A stretch of DNA of 64,000 nucleotides from Firm-07 sp045532805 (GTDB taxonomy: Bacteria; Bacillota; Clostridia; Oscillospirales; CAG-272). A model generated the notes under the pieces. That model was not told where the DNA came from, searched no databases, and was given only the letters and a program-made list of their open reading frames with translations. The stretch spans positions 1-64,000 of the forward strand of contig JAZSGQ010000037.1 of assembly GCA_045532805.1 (NCBI GenBank), written 5' to 3'. The position numbers were made by a program, and so were the translations under genes. Positions 50,929-60,050 of the stretch are shown piece after piece; the first letter of the stretch is position 1; every line of letters begins with the position of its first letter.

Positions 50929-52140
50929 TCAAGCATCGTACGAATATACAATGCAGTTGTCGATGTTTTGCTTATTAATAAGAAATTTGGGCTTTCTCGC
51001 AGAACCATCAGGCTGATGTCCTTGGTTAAACGCAGAAAGAGCTTCGTTCATATTAACGCGGTTAAGTTCAAATATTCTCATCCTTTTAAACTTAACCGAA
51101 TGTTTCATGCGCGCAGCATAAGAAATTTCTCCGCCTTCAACATAAGTTTTGCCAATCAAGTTCATACGAGCAATTGCCATTTCGTTTCCTCTTTCCGTAT
51201 CTTTGATGGTTTCATGCTCATAGATGATATACCACAGTTTACCAAAACGAGTTATGGCTTCCAGGACGCTTTCTTGATCATTACCTGGAGCAGAGTCATG
51301 ATCGATATCACTTGCCTTTAAATCTCCATAGTAATTGTCTTGTCGGAAAAACAAATCGAAATCAAGCATAGAAGAATCTTTTATATTTCCAATGTAAGCC
51401 ATGATCCCCTGGCAATGTTCATTATCAATGAACTGAGCCAATTTGAATTCCAGCAGCCATCCCGGCCACTCAGTCCCCTTCCATTGATACCAATGTCCAT
51501 CACGCATTTCCACGATTGCTTGTCTTGCAGTTATCCAACTGTCGAAAATGAATTCTCCATTGAATTTTCCAAACAATTCAAAGATTTGATTTCCTTGTGC
51601 TATACCAAGCAGATAATCCTTGAATTTTCTGCCAATCACCGAGGTAATGTGATTATCGTTTTTATCTCTCTTATGAAAAACGCCATTGGTTACCGCTTGA
51701 TAAATATCATTCGTATATATGTGTGCTGCACTCGAGTTAAGTTTTCTTTCGATGTAGTCTTCGATTTTGAACTCAACAAAAACAACAAGTCCCTGATAAT
51801 GATAAAGCCCAATTAAATGAATACGAGTGTTTGGCATATTCTTGTATTCATTATAAAAATCTTTGTGCCAAGGTTTCAATTGATATCTTTTCTTAAACAA
51901 TGGATGAGGTTTACTTAAATAAGTTATAGCCCCTGCAAGAAAATATTCTGTAATTCCATCATGCTTATAAGAATACAGCGTTTTGGTGCGTTGATACTTT
52001 TCAATATAACAGTTATCGCCCAAAGCACTTTTAAAAGCACAAAGAATATCTTGAGAACTAGTCAATGGTTGATCATAATCGAGAACCATAGACATATTAG
52101 GCATGATTTGTTCGCTTTTAGAAACCTGTTCTCGTGCCAT
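50929..52140 (-). CDS. Probable type II restriction endonuclease
   Basis: A 403-residue protein starting 2 bases after the cytosine methyltransferase stop, which with the controller gene makes it the restriction enzyme by position. No named family is recognised. Possible nuclease acids lie in MLDFDLFF (Asp262) and YYGDLKAS (Asp273-x-Lys275), a PD-(D/E)xK-like spacing, and VFVEFKIED near 123 is another candidate. The specificity is unknown. Confidence 0.65.
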   Translation of the reverse strand: MAREQVSKSEQIMPNMSMVLDYDQPLTSSQDILCAFKSALGDNCYIEKYQRTKTLYSYKHDGITEYFLAGAITYLSKPHPLFKKRYQLKPWHKDFYNEYKNMPNTRIHLIGLYHYQGLVVFVEFKIEDYIERKLNSSAAHIYTNDIYQAVTNGVFHKRDKNDNHITSVIGRKFKDYLLGIAQGNQIFELFGKFNGEFIFDSWITARQAIVEMRDGHWYQWKGTEWPGWLLEFKLAQFIDNEHCQGIMAYIGNIKDSSMLDFDLFFRQDNYYGDLKASDIDHDSAPGNDQESVLEAITRFGKLWYIIYEHETIKDTERGNEMAIARMNLIGKTYVEGGEISYAARMKHSVKFKRMRIFELNRVNMNEALSAFNQGHQPDGSARKPKFLINKQNIDNCIVYSYDA

Positions 52141-52142
52141 AA

Positions 52143-53309
52143 TTACTTCTCCTCTTTCAAATGAGCAAACAGTTGTTTAGCCAAAAACTCAACACAGTTA
52201 ACATTTACGGCATTTCCAAACTGCTTATATGCTTGGTGATCGTTAGGATTAGGAACAAAGGTATCAGGAAAACTTTGCAATCTTGCTGCTTCTCGAGGTG
52301 TCAAACGACGCTTATATTTAGCAATGATTGGAATCTGCACGATTGCCACCAATGCAGGGAAAGCATCAGGACGCTTAACTCGAATACCAGAAGGTCTAAA
52401 TTGCACGAAAGCATCCCAAATAGTATCAATCGACTCGCCTGCCTGCCACTCCATCTTCCTTTCAGTAGGAGTGAAGTCCTGCAAATAGTTCCATTTTTTC
52501 AACCACTTATCAATAAACTTCTTGTTGTTTAAATAAAGGGCCCTATTCTTATTACAGAAATCTGCTTTCCATTTTGGCAAACCACTGAGATCAGTGGTTG
52601 CTCCAAATTCAAAAGACCAAATAGGGAAACCGATGGTTTTTTCTTTGATGCCCTTATAAAATTCATCCCAACACGTGAGCACTCTTTCTTCGTGTTCACT
52701 TATGTTATATTTAGCAGGAGCATTTTCCTCGATAATATTTGCATCATAAATACTGACCGAAGACTTTTCCCTTTGCGGCACATCGATTTTCAACTCGCCA
52801 TCATACAAATCTTTACGAATGCCCAAAATATATACTCTCTCACGAAGTTGAGGAATACCCAACTGATGAGGACTCATCATAATAATTTTAATATTGTAGC
52901 CCAGCTCGTCCAGAGCTCCCTTAATAACATGAATCGTATTGCCTTGGTCATGAGAGAGTAAGTTTCGAACATTTTCGAGCAGTATGAATTTAGGTTTGGA
53001 GGATTCCAGAATTCTAGTAATTTGGAAAAATAACGTTCCCTTTGTTTCATCAGCAAAGCCCATGCGCTTTCCAGCTTTGGAAAAGGCCTGGCACGGAAAT
53101 CCGCCACACAACACATCATGATATGGAATTTCCTCATTGCTTATCTCAGTAATGTCGTGTGCCGAATCAATACCATAATTCACTTTATAAGTCTCGATTG
53201 CATATTCATCTATTTCAGAAGCAAGAACACATTCGCCACCAAGATTTGTCATTGCTTGATGAAAGCCTCCAATTCCCGCGAACAGATCTATGAATTTAAA
53301 TTTTTTCAT
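52143..53309 (-). CDS. C5-cytosine DNA methyltransferase
   Basis: A 388-residue protein with motifs in the right order: DLFAGIGGF (8-16), GGFPCQAFS (catalytic Cys73), LLENVRNLL, LRERVYILG and a late GNAVNVNCVEF, with a target-recognition region at about 190-310. It methylates cytosine C5 in the recognition sequence of its partner enzyme. Its ATG overlaps the controller stop (ATGA). Confidence 0.96.
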   Translation of the reverse strand: MKKFKFIDLFAGIGGFHQAMTNLGGECVLASEIDEYAIETYKVNYGIDSAHDITEISNEEIPYHDVLCGGFPCQAFSKAGKRMGFADETKGTLFFQITRILESSKPKFILLENVRNLLSHDQGNTIHVIKGALDELGYNIKIIMMSPHQLGIPQLRERVYILGIRKDLYDGELKIDVPQREKSSVSIYDANIIEENAPAKYNISEHEERVLTCWDEFYKGIKEKTIGFPIWSFEFGATTDLSGLPKWKADFCNKNRALYLNNKKFIDKWLKKWNYLQDFTPTERKMEWQAGESIDTIWDAFVQFRPSGIRVKRPDAFPALVAIVQIPIIAKYKRRLTPREAARLQSFPDTFVPNPNDHQAYKQFGNAVNVNCVEFLAKQLFAHLKEEK

Positions 53310-53536
53310 TTTTCGCCTCCAACTTTGTTCATGATGGTATTTCTAATTTCTTCAAAATTAAGATTGTGTTTTTTGCAGAGTTCTTCGATTTGTTTAAGCG
53401 CCTTATAGTTGGGTAATGTTTTGCCTGATTCCCATCTATTCACCGTAGCAAACGTTACCCCAAGTTCTTTTCCAAAAGTTTCTTGGCTCAGCAAAAGATA
53501 TTGACGAAGTTTTTTGATTGCTTCACAAAATTGCAT
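53306..53536 (-). CDS. Restriction-modification controller protein (XRE HTH)
   Basis: A 76-residue protein starting MQFCEAIKKLRQYLLL after GGAGG, almost entirely an HTH (LSQETFGKELGVTFATVNRWESGKTLPN). It comes first in the operon before the methyltransferase and nuclease. A perfect inverted repeat at the promoter (53555-53575) is the expected operator. It would delay or balance expression of the nuclease. Confidence 0.88.
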   Translation of the reverse strand: MQFCEAIKKLRQYLLLSQETFGKELGVTFATVNRWESGKTLPNYKALKQIEELCKKHNLNFEEIRNTIMNKVGGEK

Positions 53537-53554
53537 TTCGCAGCCTCCTAACAT

Positions 53555-53595
53555 TGATATAACATTATTATATCATAGTTAAGACTTTTTTGCAA
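53555..53595 (-). promoter_or_regulatory. R-M operon promoter with controller operator
   Basis: On the minus strand TTGCAA (53595-53590) and a perfect TATAAT (53572-53567) are 17 bases apart. TGATATAA-CATTA-TTATATCA at 53555-53575 is a perfect inverted repeat that overlaps the -10, as a controller operator would. Confidence 0.78.
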
Positions 53596-53650
53596 TCACT
53601 ATTTTTAATTTTGCGTCAATTTTAACCATTATTATCTTTATCCGGTTCAG

Positions 53651-53679
53651 TTGATTTTTTAAGCCTCCTGTGCTATAAT
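53651..53679 (+). promoter_or_regulatory. Promoter of the Nhi-like gene
   Basis: TTGATT and a perfect TATAAT, 17 bases apart, 27 bases before the start codon. Confidence 0.78.
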
Positions 53680-53706
53680 TGTCTCACAATAGAGAGGAGG
53701 CTATAT

Positions 53707-55524
53707 ATGCTCGGATATATTTCTACCATCCAAGACTTTTCAAATACATCTACCGTCGATATTGTTCGGCAGTTATCCCTTATGTATCCTGATGCATCTG
53801 CCTCACAGATACATTCCTGGGAGGTTTTAATCGATGATGTAAAGGCATCTCCCTCCTTTCACAGGATTCCAGGCGCCGCAGTTCTTGCCCTTGAACTTTC
53901 ACTTTTTGTTGAAAATATGAGTGTGGATCTTGTGATCGCAGGCTCCACACCGGCAGAAGAAACAATTGCATTTTTGATAGAATCTAAGCAGTGGGGGGAT
54001 GACTACATCCGAGACCATCACTTTAGCAGTTATCGTGAACATGGCGAACTCCTTCATCCCCAGGTTCAAGTACATCATCACTTTTTATCCTTTAGAGATT
54101 ATATCAAGGTCGAGCCTGAAATCACACATATGCTCCCCTTCGTTTATATAAGAAACGCCTCCAACGAGGGGTGCGAACTGATTCGCAAAAGAAATCCCGG
54201 CACCGCCCCAACAGATATTCCTGTCTTTAACAGTATAAATGATATTTTGGACATTATAGCAGACAATCTCGCCAACACCACCGCACTGTCAGTCCAATCC
54301 TTTAATGAAGCAACCTACTGCCCCTCATTAAGCATTATTGACGCTATGAATGCAATTGTCACTAGAGAACTCCCCTTCATTTTAACTGATGAGCAAGAGC
54401 AAGCATTACTGCAAATACTTGATTTCATCTCCTCCGGCAAGCGCATTATTCAAATCAATGGCGGAGCTGGGAGTGGTAAGACAGCAATCCTATTGAACAT
54501 CTACGTACGTATGCTTCAAAAGAACAATCACTATCTACCGTTGTTCGTTAGTGGTGCTCAAAACACATACCTTTATAAACACTTGTATCCTCAGGTAGCT
54601 AGTTCCTTTAATTTTTCTCTTTCACTAAAAAACACAGTGCAATATTTTAATAATCGTCATTCTGTTATTTTGCTTGATGAGGCCCAACATAATCAAGCAG
54701 GAATTATATCAGAGTTGTTATCTATTCCCACAACTACAATAATCTTGTGCTATGATGAATGGCAGACGATAAATGCTAACAATGCACTTCCCGAAATTGA
54801 GAGTTTTCGCGCTCGCGATGATTTTGTATCCATCACTCTTAACAACTCTATCCGGTTTAACGGTTCTCAAATGTTTGAGAAAAATGTTAAATCATATCTG
54901 ACTTCGGCCCAACTCCCGTCTATTGACACCTCTTACGATTTTAGAGTGTTCTCATCCTTTGAAGATCTAAAGATTCAAACGCTTGATATTATCAAAACTC
55001 ATCCAGAATATGAGATTGCACTAATGGGCTTGCTTTCCAGTGATAGTCGTCAAACGGTTAAAAATTCTGAGGGCTTTATGCACACAAACTGGGATAATAA
55101 AACTGAAGTTGACTGGATTCCTTATATTAAGAAAAAAAACTACTTGGCAAAGAAGCAAGGAAGTTTGTGGCTCGGAACTTGGTGGATGCCGGGATTGGAT
55201 GTGGACTATGCTGTTGTTATTGTTGGCAATGACGCTGCAATGACTGATACTGGATTTAAAGGTCGTGCCAGTAATTCAAAAAACTATCAACTAATAATAA
55301 GTGTTGCCGAAGAGTTAGGGCTCCCCGACCGATTAACTAAATCCAATACTCCAAACTATAGAAAAGCGCAAGAAATCCTTGATTATGTATCGTTTATGCC
55401 CCTAGATTTAAAGCAGTCTTTTCACACTCGATTCACCTACTATTTGCGCAATATTTATTATGTTATGATGACACGTGGCAGAAAAGGATGCTTAGTATAT
55501 TTTAAAAATCAACCCCAAAAATAA
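53707..55524 (+). CDS. Nuclease-helicase defence protein, Nhi-like (DUF2075)
   Basis: A 605-residue protein after AGGAGG. The N-terminal 200 residues hold a PD-(D/E)xK-like arrangement: Asp74 in MSVDLVIAG and the pair Glu92/Lys94 in FLIESKQW. The DUF2075 helicase follows with NGGAGSGKTA (Walker A 252-259), ILLDEAQ (321-327), IRFNGSQMF and YVMMTRGRKG. This domain order fits Nhi, a single-protein anti-phage enzyme described from Staphylococcus epidermidis. It has its own promoter and terminator. The anti-phage role is inferred. Confidence 0.8.
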   Translation: MLGYISTIQDFSNTSTVDIVRQLSLMYPDASASQIHSWEVLIDDVKASPSFHRIPGAAVLALELSLFVENMSVDLVIAGSTPAEETIAFLIESKQWGDDYIRDHHFSSYREHGELLHPQVQVHHHFLSFRDYIKVEPEITHMLPFVYIRNASNEGCELIRKRNPGTAPTDIPVFNSINDILDIIADNLANTTALSVQSFNEATYCPSLSIIDAMNAIVTRELPFILTDEQEQALLQILDFISSGKRIIQINGGAGSGKTAILLNIYVRMLQKNNHYLPLFVSGAQNTYLYKHLYPQVASSFNFSLSLKNTVQYFNNRHSVILLDEAQHNQAGIISELLSIPTTTIILCYDEWQTINANNALPEIESFRARDDFVSITLNNSIRFNGSQMFEKNVKSYLTSAQLPSIDTSYDFRVFSSFEDLKIQTLDIIKTHPEYEIALMGLLSSDSRQTVKNSEGFMHTNWDNKTEVDWIPYIKKKNYLAKKQGSLWLGTWWMPGLDVDYAVVIVGNDAAMTDTGFKGRASNSKNYQLIISVAEELGLPDRLTKSNTPNYRKAQEILDYVSFMPLDLKQSFHTRFTYYLRNIYYVMMTRGRKGCLVYFKNQPQK

Positions 55525-55551
55525 AAAGGAGCCTATTAGGCTCCTTTTTTC
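55522..55551 (+). terminator. Terminator after the Nhi-like gene
   Basis: AAAAGGAGCCT pairs with AGGCTCCTTTT around ATT, then six T's. It directly follows the stop codon. Confidence 0.9.
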
Positions 55552-55623
55552 GTAAGATCCGTTAAAATTCCCCCGTTAATCTAATACGAAATGATTTGCG
55601 CTTCCCGCGAAAACACGGATGTT

Positions 55624-57006
55624 TTATGTATTCTCCCACTCAATTGCTGTGTTATCAACATTTAAAGTGTTATATGGGTATTCGAAAACGCTTCCCGTTA
55701 TTCTGTAATTGTTTAGACAATTATAACAAATTCCTTCATGCTCTATTTGATATTCTATTTCTTCACCCATTTGCCTTTCATAGGAACTTGCAGCCTCTGC
55801 CTCTTCAATCAATTCAACTCTGATTGTTTTTCCGCACCGTGGGCATTTGTATGTTTTTTCAACTCTAAAGGTATTCTGACTGCTACCGCCTACACAAAAA
55901 AGAGTTTGAAATGTTAATTGGTCTGGTACATCTTCAAGTTGAATACTATCGATATAAAATTTTATTCTTTCTCCTTTTTTTCTCGTTGCTTTTAAATTTA
56001 TTATCGTTGTGAACTCAATTCTATGAGATTCCTTCACAAAATCTATAACTTTATGTATATATTCTTTTTCTTCTGGATCCCAGATGGATTTTTCCGCATT
56101 AAAATAACCACACTCTAGTTCAATTATTGCTTGAGAATCTATTTGAACCTTTATAACTCCCTCCGTTTCTTCATCAGAATCGCTTCGAGAAAAAATGGGA
56201 TCAATATATTCTATATACAAAGCGCAACCTTCAAACTTATTTGTAATCTGGTTTGTAATCTCCTCACAGTACTGGTCAAAAGTCAAACTGCTCTCATCAG
56301 CAAAACGCCCTGCCACTTCAAACGAAAAAGCGTCTAATAAAGATTTAACCTCTCGGCTGATTTGGTCGCTCACACTATCATCCTTAAAATAGGTTTCAAC
56401 CTCAACTCTAACTTCGTTTTGCTTGTTATAAAAATTCAAAAAATCTTTTAGTGATTCATAAACCGATACTTTTCGCTCGTTCTCAAAACTCCTTCTCCAA
56501 TCGTCATCAGATGCAATTATATGTAGTTCATCCACCGAAGATAATTCTTTTTTTATGCTCGATATCATTATTGCATCTGGAAATTCAGACTTTTTCCCTG
56601 AACTAAATGGTGGAGTTTGATCAAAATATGACTTCAATATATCGTCAATATTGACATGAGAATTATCCAAAATTCTAGCCTTTGTTCTAGCAAGATACTC
56701 CTCAAATGCTTTTATTCCATCTTGAATTACAGTGTCATCTTCCAATTGACTTAATATATCTATATATTTTTTATCGGCCCAAAATACATTTTTAAAAGTT
56801 CTATTGTTTTTCAAATCTTTAACAAAATCTGAAAGTTTCGCTTTTATATGTTTCTTGGTCTCGCTAACAGCAATATTGTGTATCCAGAGTTCTATTTTTC
56901 CTTGCTTTATGTATTCTTCCAGATATTTCAACGAACCTCTATGAAAACTATAATTCATACTATCAAAAACATTTGTATCGAGTATTACTGTAATCTTATT
57001 TCTCAT
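55624..57006 (-). CDS. PIN-domain protein with C-terminal zinc ribbon (DUF4935-like)
   Basis: A 460-residue protein. The N-terminal PIN-like nuclease fold covers about 1-190 (VILDTNVFD with Asp10, then a late HIIASDDDWRRSF). A middle beta-rich domain follows. A zinc ribbon lies at about 395-440 (CPRCGKTIRVEL and CYNCLNN). DUF4935-type PIN proteins are often in defence loci, and it lies between the Nhi-like gene and the integrase. Whether it cuts RNA or regulates is unknown. Confidence 0.7.
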   Translation of the reverse strand: MRNKITVILDTNVFDSMNYSFHRGSLKYLEEYIKQGKIELWIHNIAVSETKKHIKAKLSDFVKDLKNNRTFKNVFWADKKYIDILSQLEDDTVIQDGIKAFEEYLARTKARILDNSHVNIDDILKSYFDQTPPFSSGKKSEFPDAIMISSIKKELSSVDELHIIASDDDWRRSFENERKVSVYESLKDFLNFYNKQNEVRVEVETYFKDDSVSDQISREVKSLLDAFSFEVAGRFADESSLTFDQYCEEITNQITNKFEGCALYIEYIDPIFSRSDSDEETEGVIKVQIDSQAIIELECGYFNAEKSIWDPEEKEYIHKVIDFVKESHRIEFTTIINLKATRKKGERIKFYIDSIQLEDVPDQLTFQTLFCVGGSSQNTFRVEKTYKCPRCGKTIRVELIEEAEAASSYERQMGEEIEYQIEHEGICYNCLNNYRITGSVFEYPYNTLNVDNTAIEWENT

Positions 57007-57169
57007 TTGCCTTTATCCTTAAAGTTTACGTTGTTGTTTTAATTATACTACGGATTCTCTCACTTTACAATAGCAATTTGACAAGTCGGGTGAACTCACA
57101 AAATGCCAACATTCCCCCCTCTCATTATACTTCAAAACCTTGTCTCCTTCTAGACCAAAAACATTAAAC

Positions 57170-58108
57170 TTATTCTTTCGTCATGGAAATACGCTTTTTT
57201 CCATAAAACTTATCCAGCACGTTGAATTCGTCAACCTGTTTGGATATATCGCTAACCAGAAGATTGATATAGTTCTGAGTGATATCAAGACTGGAGTGCC
57301 CGAGCAGTTTCGAGAGGGAAACAACGTTGCCGCCATTAATGATCCACTGCTTGGCAAAGGTATGACGGTAGCGATGGATGCCCGTGGTTTCCACACCTCT
57401 TCGTTTGTTATACTCATAGAGCATATGGTAGCAAGTCCCCTTCACAAGCTGCTGACCAAAGATATTGCAGAACAGGTAGTCGTCGTTAGACTTATACTGA
57501 CGATATTTTAGATACTCTACTAGGATATTGACCATAGTCTGATTGAGAGGAACAATCAAAGGTTTTCTGTTTTTCGTGATATTGATGTACACGACGTTGT
57601 TATCAAAATCAAGATCTTTAATTTGAATGTGCATTAAACTTCGTTGCCTCACACCTGTGCTGAAAAAGAAGTTCGTCATCACCCAACATTGATATTCGGT
57701 AAAGGAGCATTTCTTGACATCGGGTTTCTTCAAAAGCAGTTGCAGCTCATTCTCGTTATAGGTTTCGATAGGACTTTTATCTACCTTGATCGCCTGCATC
57801 TTGAAGTGTGGGATATAGCCCTCGTTCATAAAGAAATGCAAGGTCGTAATCAAATCACGCAGATAGGAATTGATACTGACATCATTATTCAAAGTTGATT
57901 TCAAGTGCAGAACATAGTCCTTATAGGTTTGCTCATTGATGTCTTCAACAGGCATCTTCGGGTCAAAATATTTATAGAAATGCAAATAGCTCTGCCGATA
58001 ATGCCTTATTGTCCCATCTCTTAAATTCCTCTGCCGGCAGTATTCAAGATACTTGTTGCAGCCCTTCTCAAAGGTCAGTTTCTGAGCCGTCATTTTCAGC
58101 TTTTTCAT
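57170..58108 (-). CDS. Tyrosine integrase of the element
   Basis: A 312-residue protein starting MKKLKMTAQKLTFEK after GGAGG; an earlier in-frame Met is rejected. An N-terminal core-binding domain (about 10-110) precedes the catalytic domain with Arg154 (STGVRQRSL), His245 and Arg248 (HRYRHTF), His271 (LLGHSSLD) and Tyr280 (ITQNYINL), so all catalytic residues are present. It lies next to the right 48-bp repeat and is the obvious enzyme for integration. No excisionase is seen beside it. Confidence 0.95.
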   Translation of the reverse strand: MKKLKMTAQKLTFEKGCNKYLEYCRQRNLRDGTIRHYRQSYLHFYKYFDPKMPVEDINEQTYKDYVLHLKSTLNNDVSINSYLRDLITTLHFFMNEGYIPHFKMQAIKVDKSPIETYNENELQLLLKKPDVKKCSFTEYQCWVMTNFFFSTGVRQRSLMHIQIKDLDFDNNVVYINITKNRKPLIVPLNQTMVNILVEYLKYRQYKSNDDYLFCNIFGQQLVKGTCYHMLYEYNKRRGVETTGIHRYRHTFAKQWIINGGNVVSLSKLLGHSSLDITQNYINLLVSDISKQVDEFNVLDKFYGKKRISMTKE

Positions 58109-58141
58109 TGTAAAAAATCCTCCGCTTTTAAATAAAAATAA

Positions 58142-58191
58142 ATTGGACACATCACATAGGCAAAAGCCCAAAATGATGTGCCCAACTTTTT
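58142..58191. terminator. Hairpin at the right element end
   Basis: TTGGACACATCA pairs with TGATGTGCCCAA (one G-T or mismatch), then CTTTTTT. It lies between integrase and the integration site. Confidence 0.7.
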
Positions 58192-58273
58192 TATTATTGA
58201 TTTTTGCGTAATTGGATTTTACAATGCTTTATCGAAGCTCTGAAAAGCCTCGGAAGCCTTGCAAATCAAGCAA

Positions 58274-59272
58274 TTACTTGCAAGCTTCTTCGATCGCAAC
58301 TGCAACAGCCACGGTCATGCCGACCATGGGGTTGTTGCCTGCGCCGATCAGACCCATCATCTCAACGTGCGCGGGCACGGAGGAGGAGCCGGCGAACTGC
58401 GCGTCACCGTGCATACGGCCGAGCGTATCGGTCATGCCGTAGGAAGCAGGACCTGCAGCCATGTTGTCGGGGTGGAGCGTTCTGCCCGTACCGCCGCCGG
58501 AAGCCACAGAGAAGTACTTCTTGCCGTTCTCGATCGCCCACTTCTTGTAGGTGCCGGCAACAGGGTGCTGGAATCTCGTCGGGTTGGTGGAGTTACCGGT
58601 GATGGAAACGCCCACGTTCTCCAGACGCATGATCGCAACGCCTTCGGGAACGCTGTCAGAGCCGTAGCACTTGACGTTCGCACGGGGGCCGTTGGAGAAT
58701 GCCTTCTCGGAAAGAACGGTCACTTCCTCGGTTGCAGGATCAAACTGAGTCTGCACGTAGGTGAAGCCGTTGATTCTGGAAATGATGTAAGCGGCGTCCT
58801 TGCCAAGACCGTTCAAAATCACGCGCAGGGGCTTTACGCGCACCTTGTTTGCGTTCAGAGCGATCTTGATGGCGCCCTCAGCAGCAGCAAAGGACTCGTG
58901 ACCTGCAAGGAAGCAGAAGCAATCCGTCTCCTCGGACAGAAGCATTGCGCCGAGATTACCGTGGCCAAGACCAACCTTGCGGTTCTCAGCAACCGAGCCG
59001 GGAATGCAGAATGCCTGCAGACCGATACCGATAGCGGCGGCGGCGTCAGATGCCTTGGTGCAGCCCTTCTTGATGGCGATTGCGGCGCCTACAACGTATG
59101 CCCACTTTGCGTTCTCAAAGCAGATGGGCTGGGTCTCCTCTACGATCTTATAGGGGTCGATACCCTTGGCGGCACAGATCTCCTGGCACTCGTCAATAGA
59201 GGAAATGCCGTATTCCTTCAGCGCGGCAAGAATTTTCGCCTCGCGTCTTTCGTAACCTTCAAATTTTGCCAT
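58274..59272 (-). CDS. GGGtGRT protein (glycine-rich, of Clostridia)
   Basis: A 332-residue protein with the name-giving SGGGTGRTLHPDN and a mostly small-residue, beta/glycine-rich sequence (FCFLAGHESFAAAEGA, SITGNSTNPTRFQHP). It is always seen by me next to the NifU-like scaffold, with 18 bases between here. A role in iron-sulfur or redox metabolism is inferred from the pairing only. Its last 15 codons (58274-58319) lie outside the 48-bp identity and were supplied by the element, but encode the same protein end. Confidence 0.85.
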   Translation of the reverse strand: MAKFEGYERREAKILAALKEYGISSIDECQEICAAKGIDPYKIVEETQPICFENAKWAYVVGAAIAIKKGCTKASDAAAAIGIGLQAFCIPGSVAENRKVGLGHGNLGAMLLSEETDCFCFLAGHESFAAAEGAIKIALNANKVRVKPLRVILNGLGKDAAYIISRINGFTYVQTQFDPATEEVTVLSEKAFSNGPRANVKCYGSDSVPEGVAIMRLENVGVSITGNSTNPTRFQHPVAGTYKKWAIENGKKYFSVASGGGTGRTLHPDNMAAGPASYGMTDTLGRMHGDAQFAGSSSVPAHVEMMGLIGAGNNPMVGMTVAVAVAIEEACK

Positions 59273-59290
59273 GATACTCTACCTCCTCTA

Positions 59291-60007
59291 TTACTCTTTA
59301 CGGGGGTCAATGTACTTGACGGCGTCAGCAAATCTGCCGTAGGTACCCTTGGCCTTCTCGTAAGCTTCGTTGGGCTCCAGCCCCTTCTTGATCATATCGG
59401 TCATCTTGCCAAGAGAAACGAACTCATAGCCGATCACCTCGTTGTTCTCGTCCAGAGCCATACGCGTGCAGTAGCCCTCGGTCATCTCGAGGTAACGGAC
59501 GCCCTTCTCCTTGGTGCCGTACATGGTGCCGACCATGGAGCGCTCGCCCTTGCCAAGGTCCTCCATACCTGCGCCGATGACAAGGCCGCCCTCGGAGAAG
59601 GCAGACTGGCTACGGCCGTACACGATCTGCAGGAACAACTCGCGCATAGCGGTGTTGATGGCGTCACATACAAGGTCGGTGTTGAGTGCCTCAAGCAGCG
59701 TCTTGCCGGGCAGGATCTCTGCGGCCATAGCGGCGGAGTGGGTCATACCGGAACAACCGATGGTCTCCACCAGTGCCTCCTCGATGATGCCGTTCTTCAC
59801 GTTCAGGGACAACTTGCACGCGCCCTGCTGAGGTGCGCACCAGCCCACACCGTGGGTGTATGCGGAAATATCGGTGATCTGCTTTGCCTGGATCCACTTG
59901 CCCTCTTCGGGAATGGGTGCGGGACCGTGATCACAGCCCTTTTTGACTACGCACTGGTGCTGAACCTCAAGGCTCTGTGCGTAAGGCATTTCGCTTACGT
60001 TGCTCAT
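59291..60007 (-). CDS. NifU-like iron-sulfur cluster assembly scaffold protein
   Basis: A 238-residue protein whose NifU_N-like core is VGWCAPQQGACKLSLNVKNG, ETIGCSGMTHSAAMAAEILPGKTLLEAL, read in parts. Cys residues in WCAPQQGAC and GCSGM are candidate ligands. Such scaffolds carry Fe-S clusters during assembly. It is followed by the GGGtGRT gene on the same strand and probably shares its transcript. AAAGGAG precedes the start. Confidence 0.85.
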   Translation of the reverse strand: MSNVSEMPYAQSLEVQHQCVVKKGCDHGPAPIPEEGKWIQAKQITDISAYTHGVGWCAPQQGACKLSLNVKNGIIEEALVETIGCSGMTHSAAMAAEILPGKTLLEALNTDLVCDAINTAMRELFLQIVYGRSQSAFSEGGLVIGAGMEDLGKGERSMVGTMYGTKEKGVRYLEMTEGYCTRMALDENNEVIGYEFVSLGKMTDMIKKGLEPNEAYEKAKGTYGRFADAVKYIDPRKE

Positions 60008-60050
60008 GTGTTTTATCTCCTTTGTAAAATATTAAACTTATGGGAATTGC

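Larger units (their letters stand above)
42958..58367. mobile_element. Integrated element of about 15.4 kb with 48-bp terminal direct repeats
   Basis: The ends are an exact 48-bp repeat (42958-43005 and 58320-58367) within the last 30 codons of the GGGtGRT gene. A tyrosine integrase lies about 210 bases from the right repeat. The interior is clearly AT-rich compared with both flanks and the genes are unlike the host core. Cargo: OLD-type AAA/TOPRIM, polymerase-like protein, DUF669-like, serine recombinase, DUF4314, R-M system with controller, Nhi-like enzyme, PIN protein. No relaxase, type IV secretion or capsid genes are seen. It is an integrative defence island, possibly mobilisable or satellite-like. 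Confidence 0.9.

Noticed and set aside
42958..58367. Calling the element an ICE or prophage
   Set aside because: No relaxase, coupling protein, type IV secretion, terminase, portal or capsid genes are visible.
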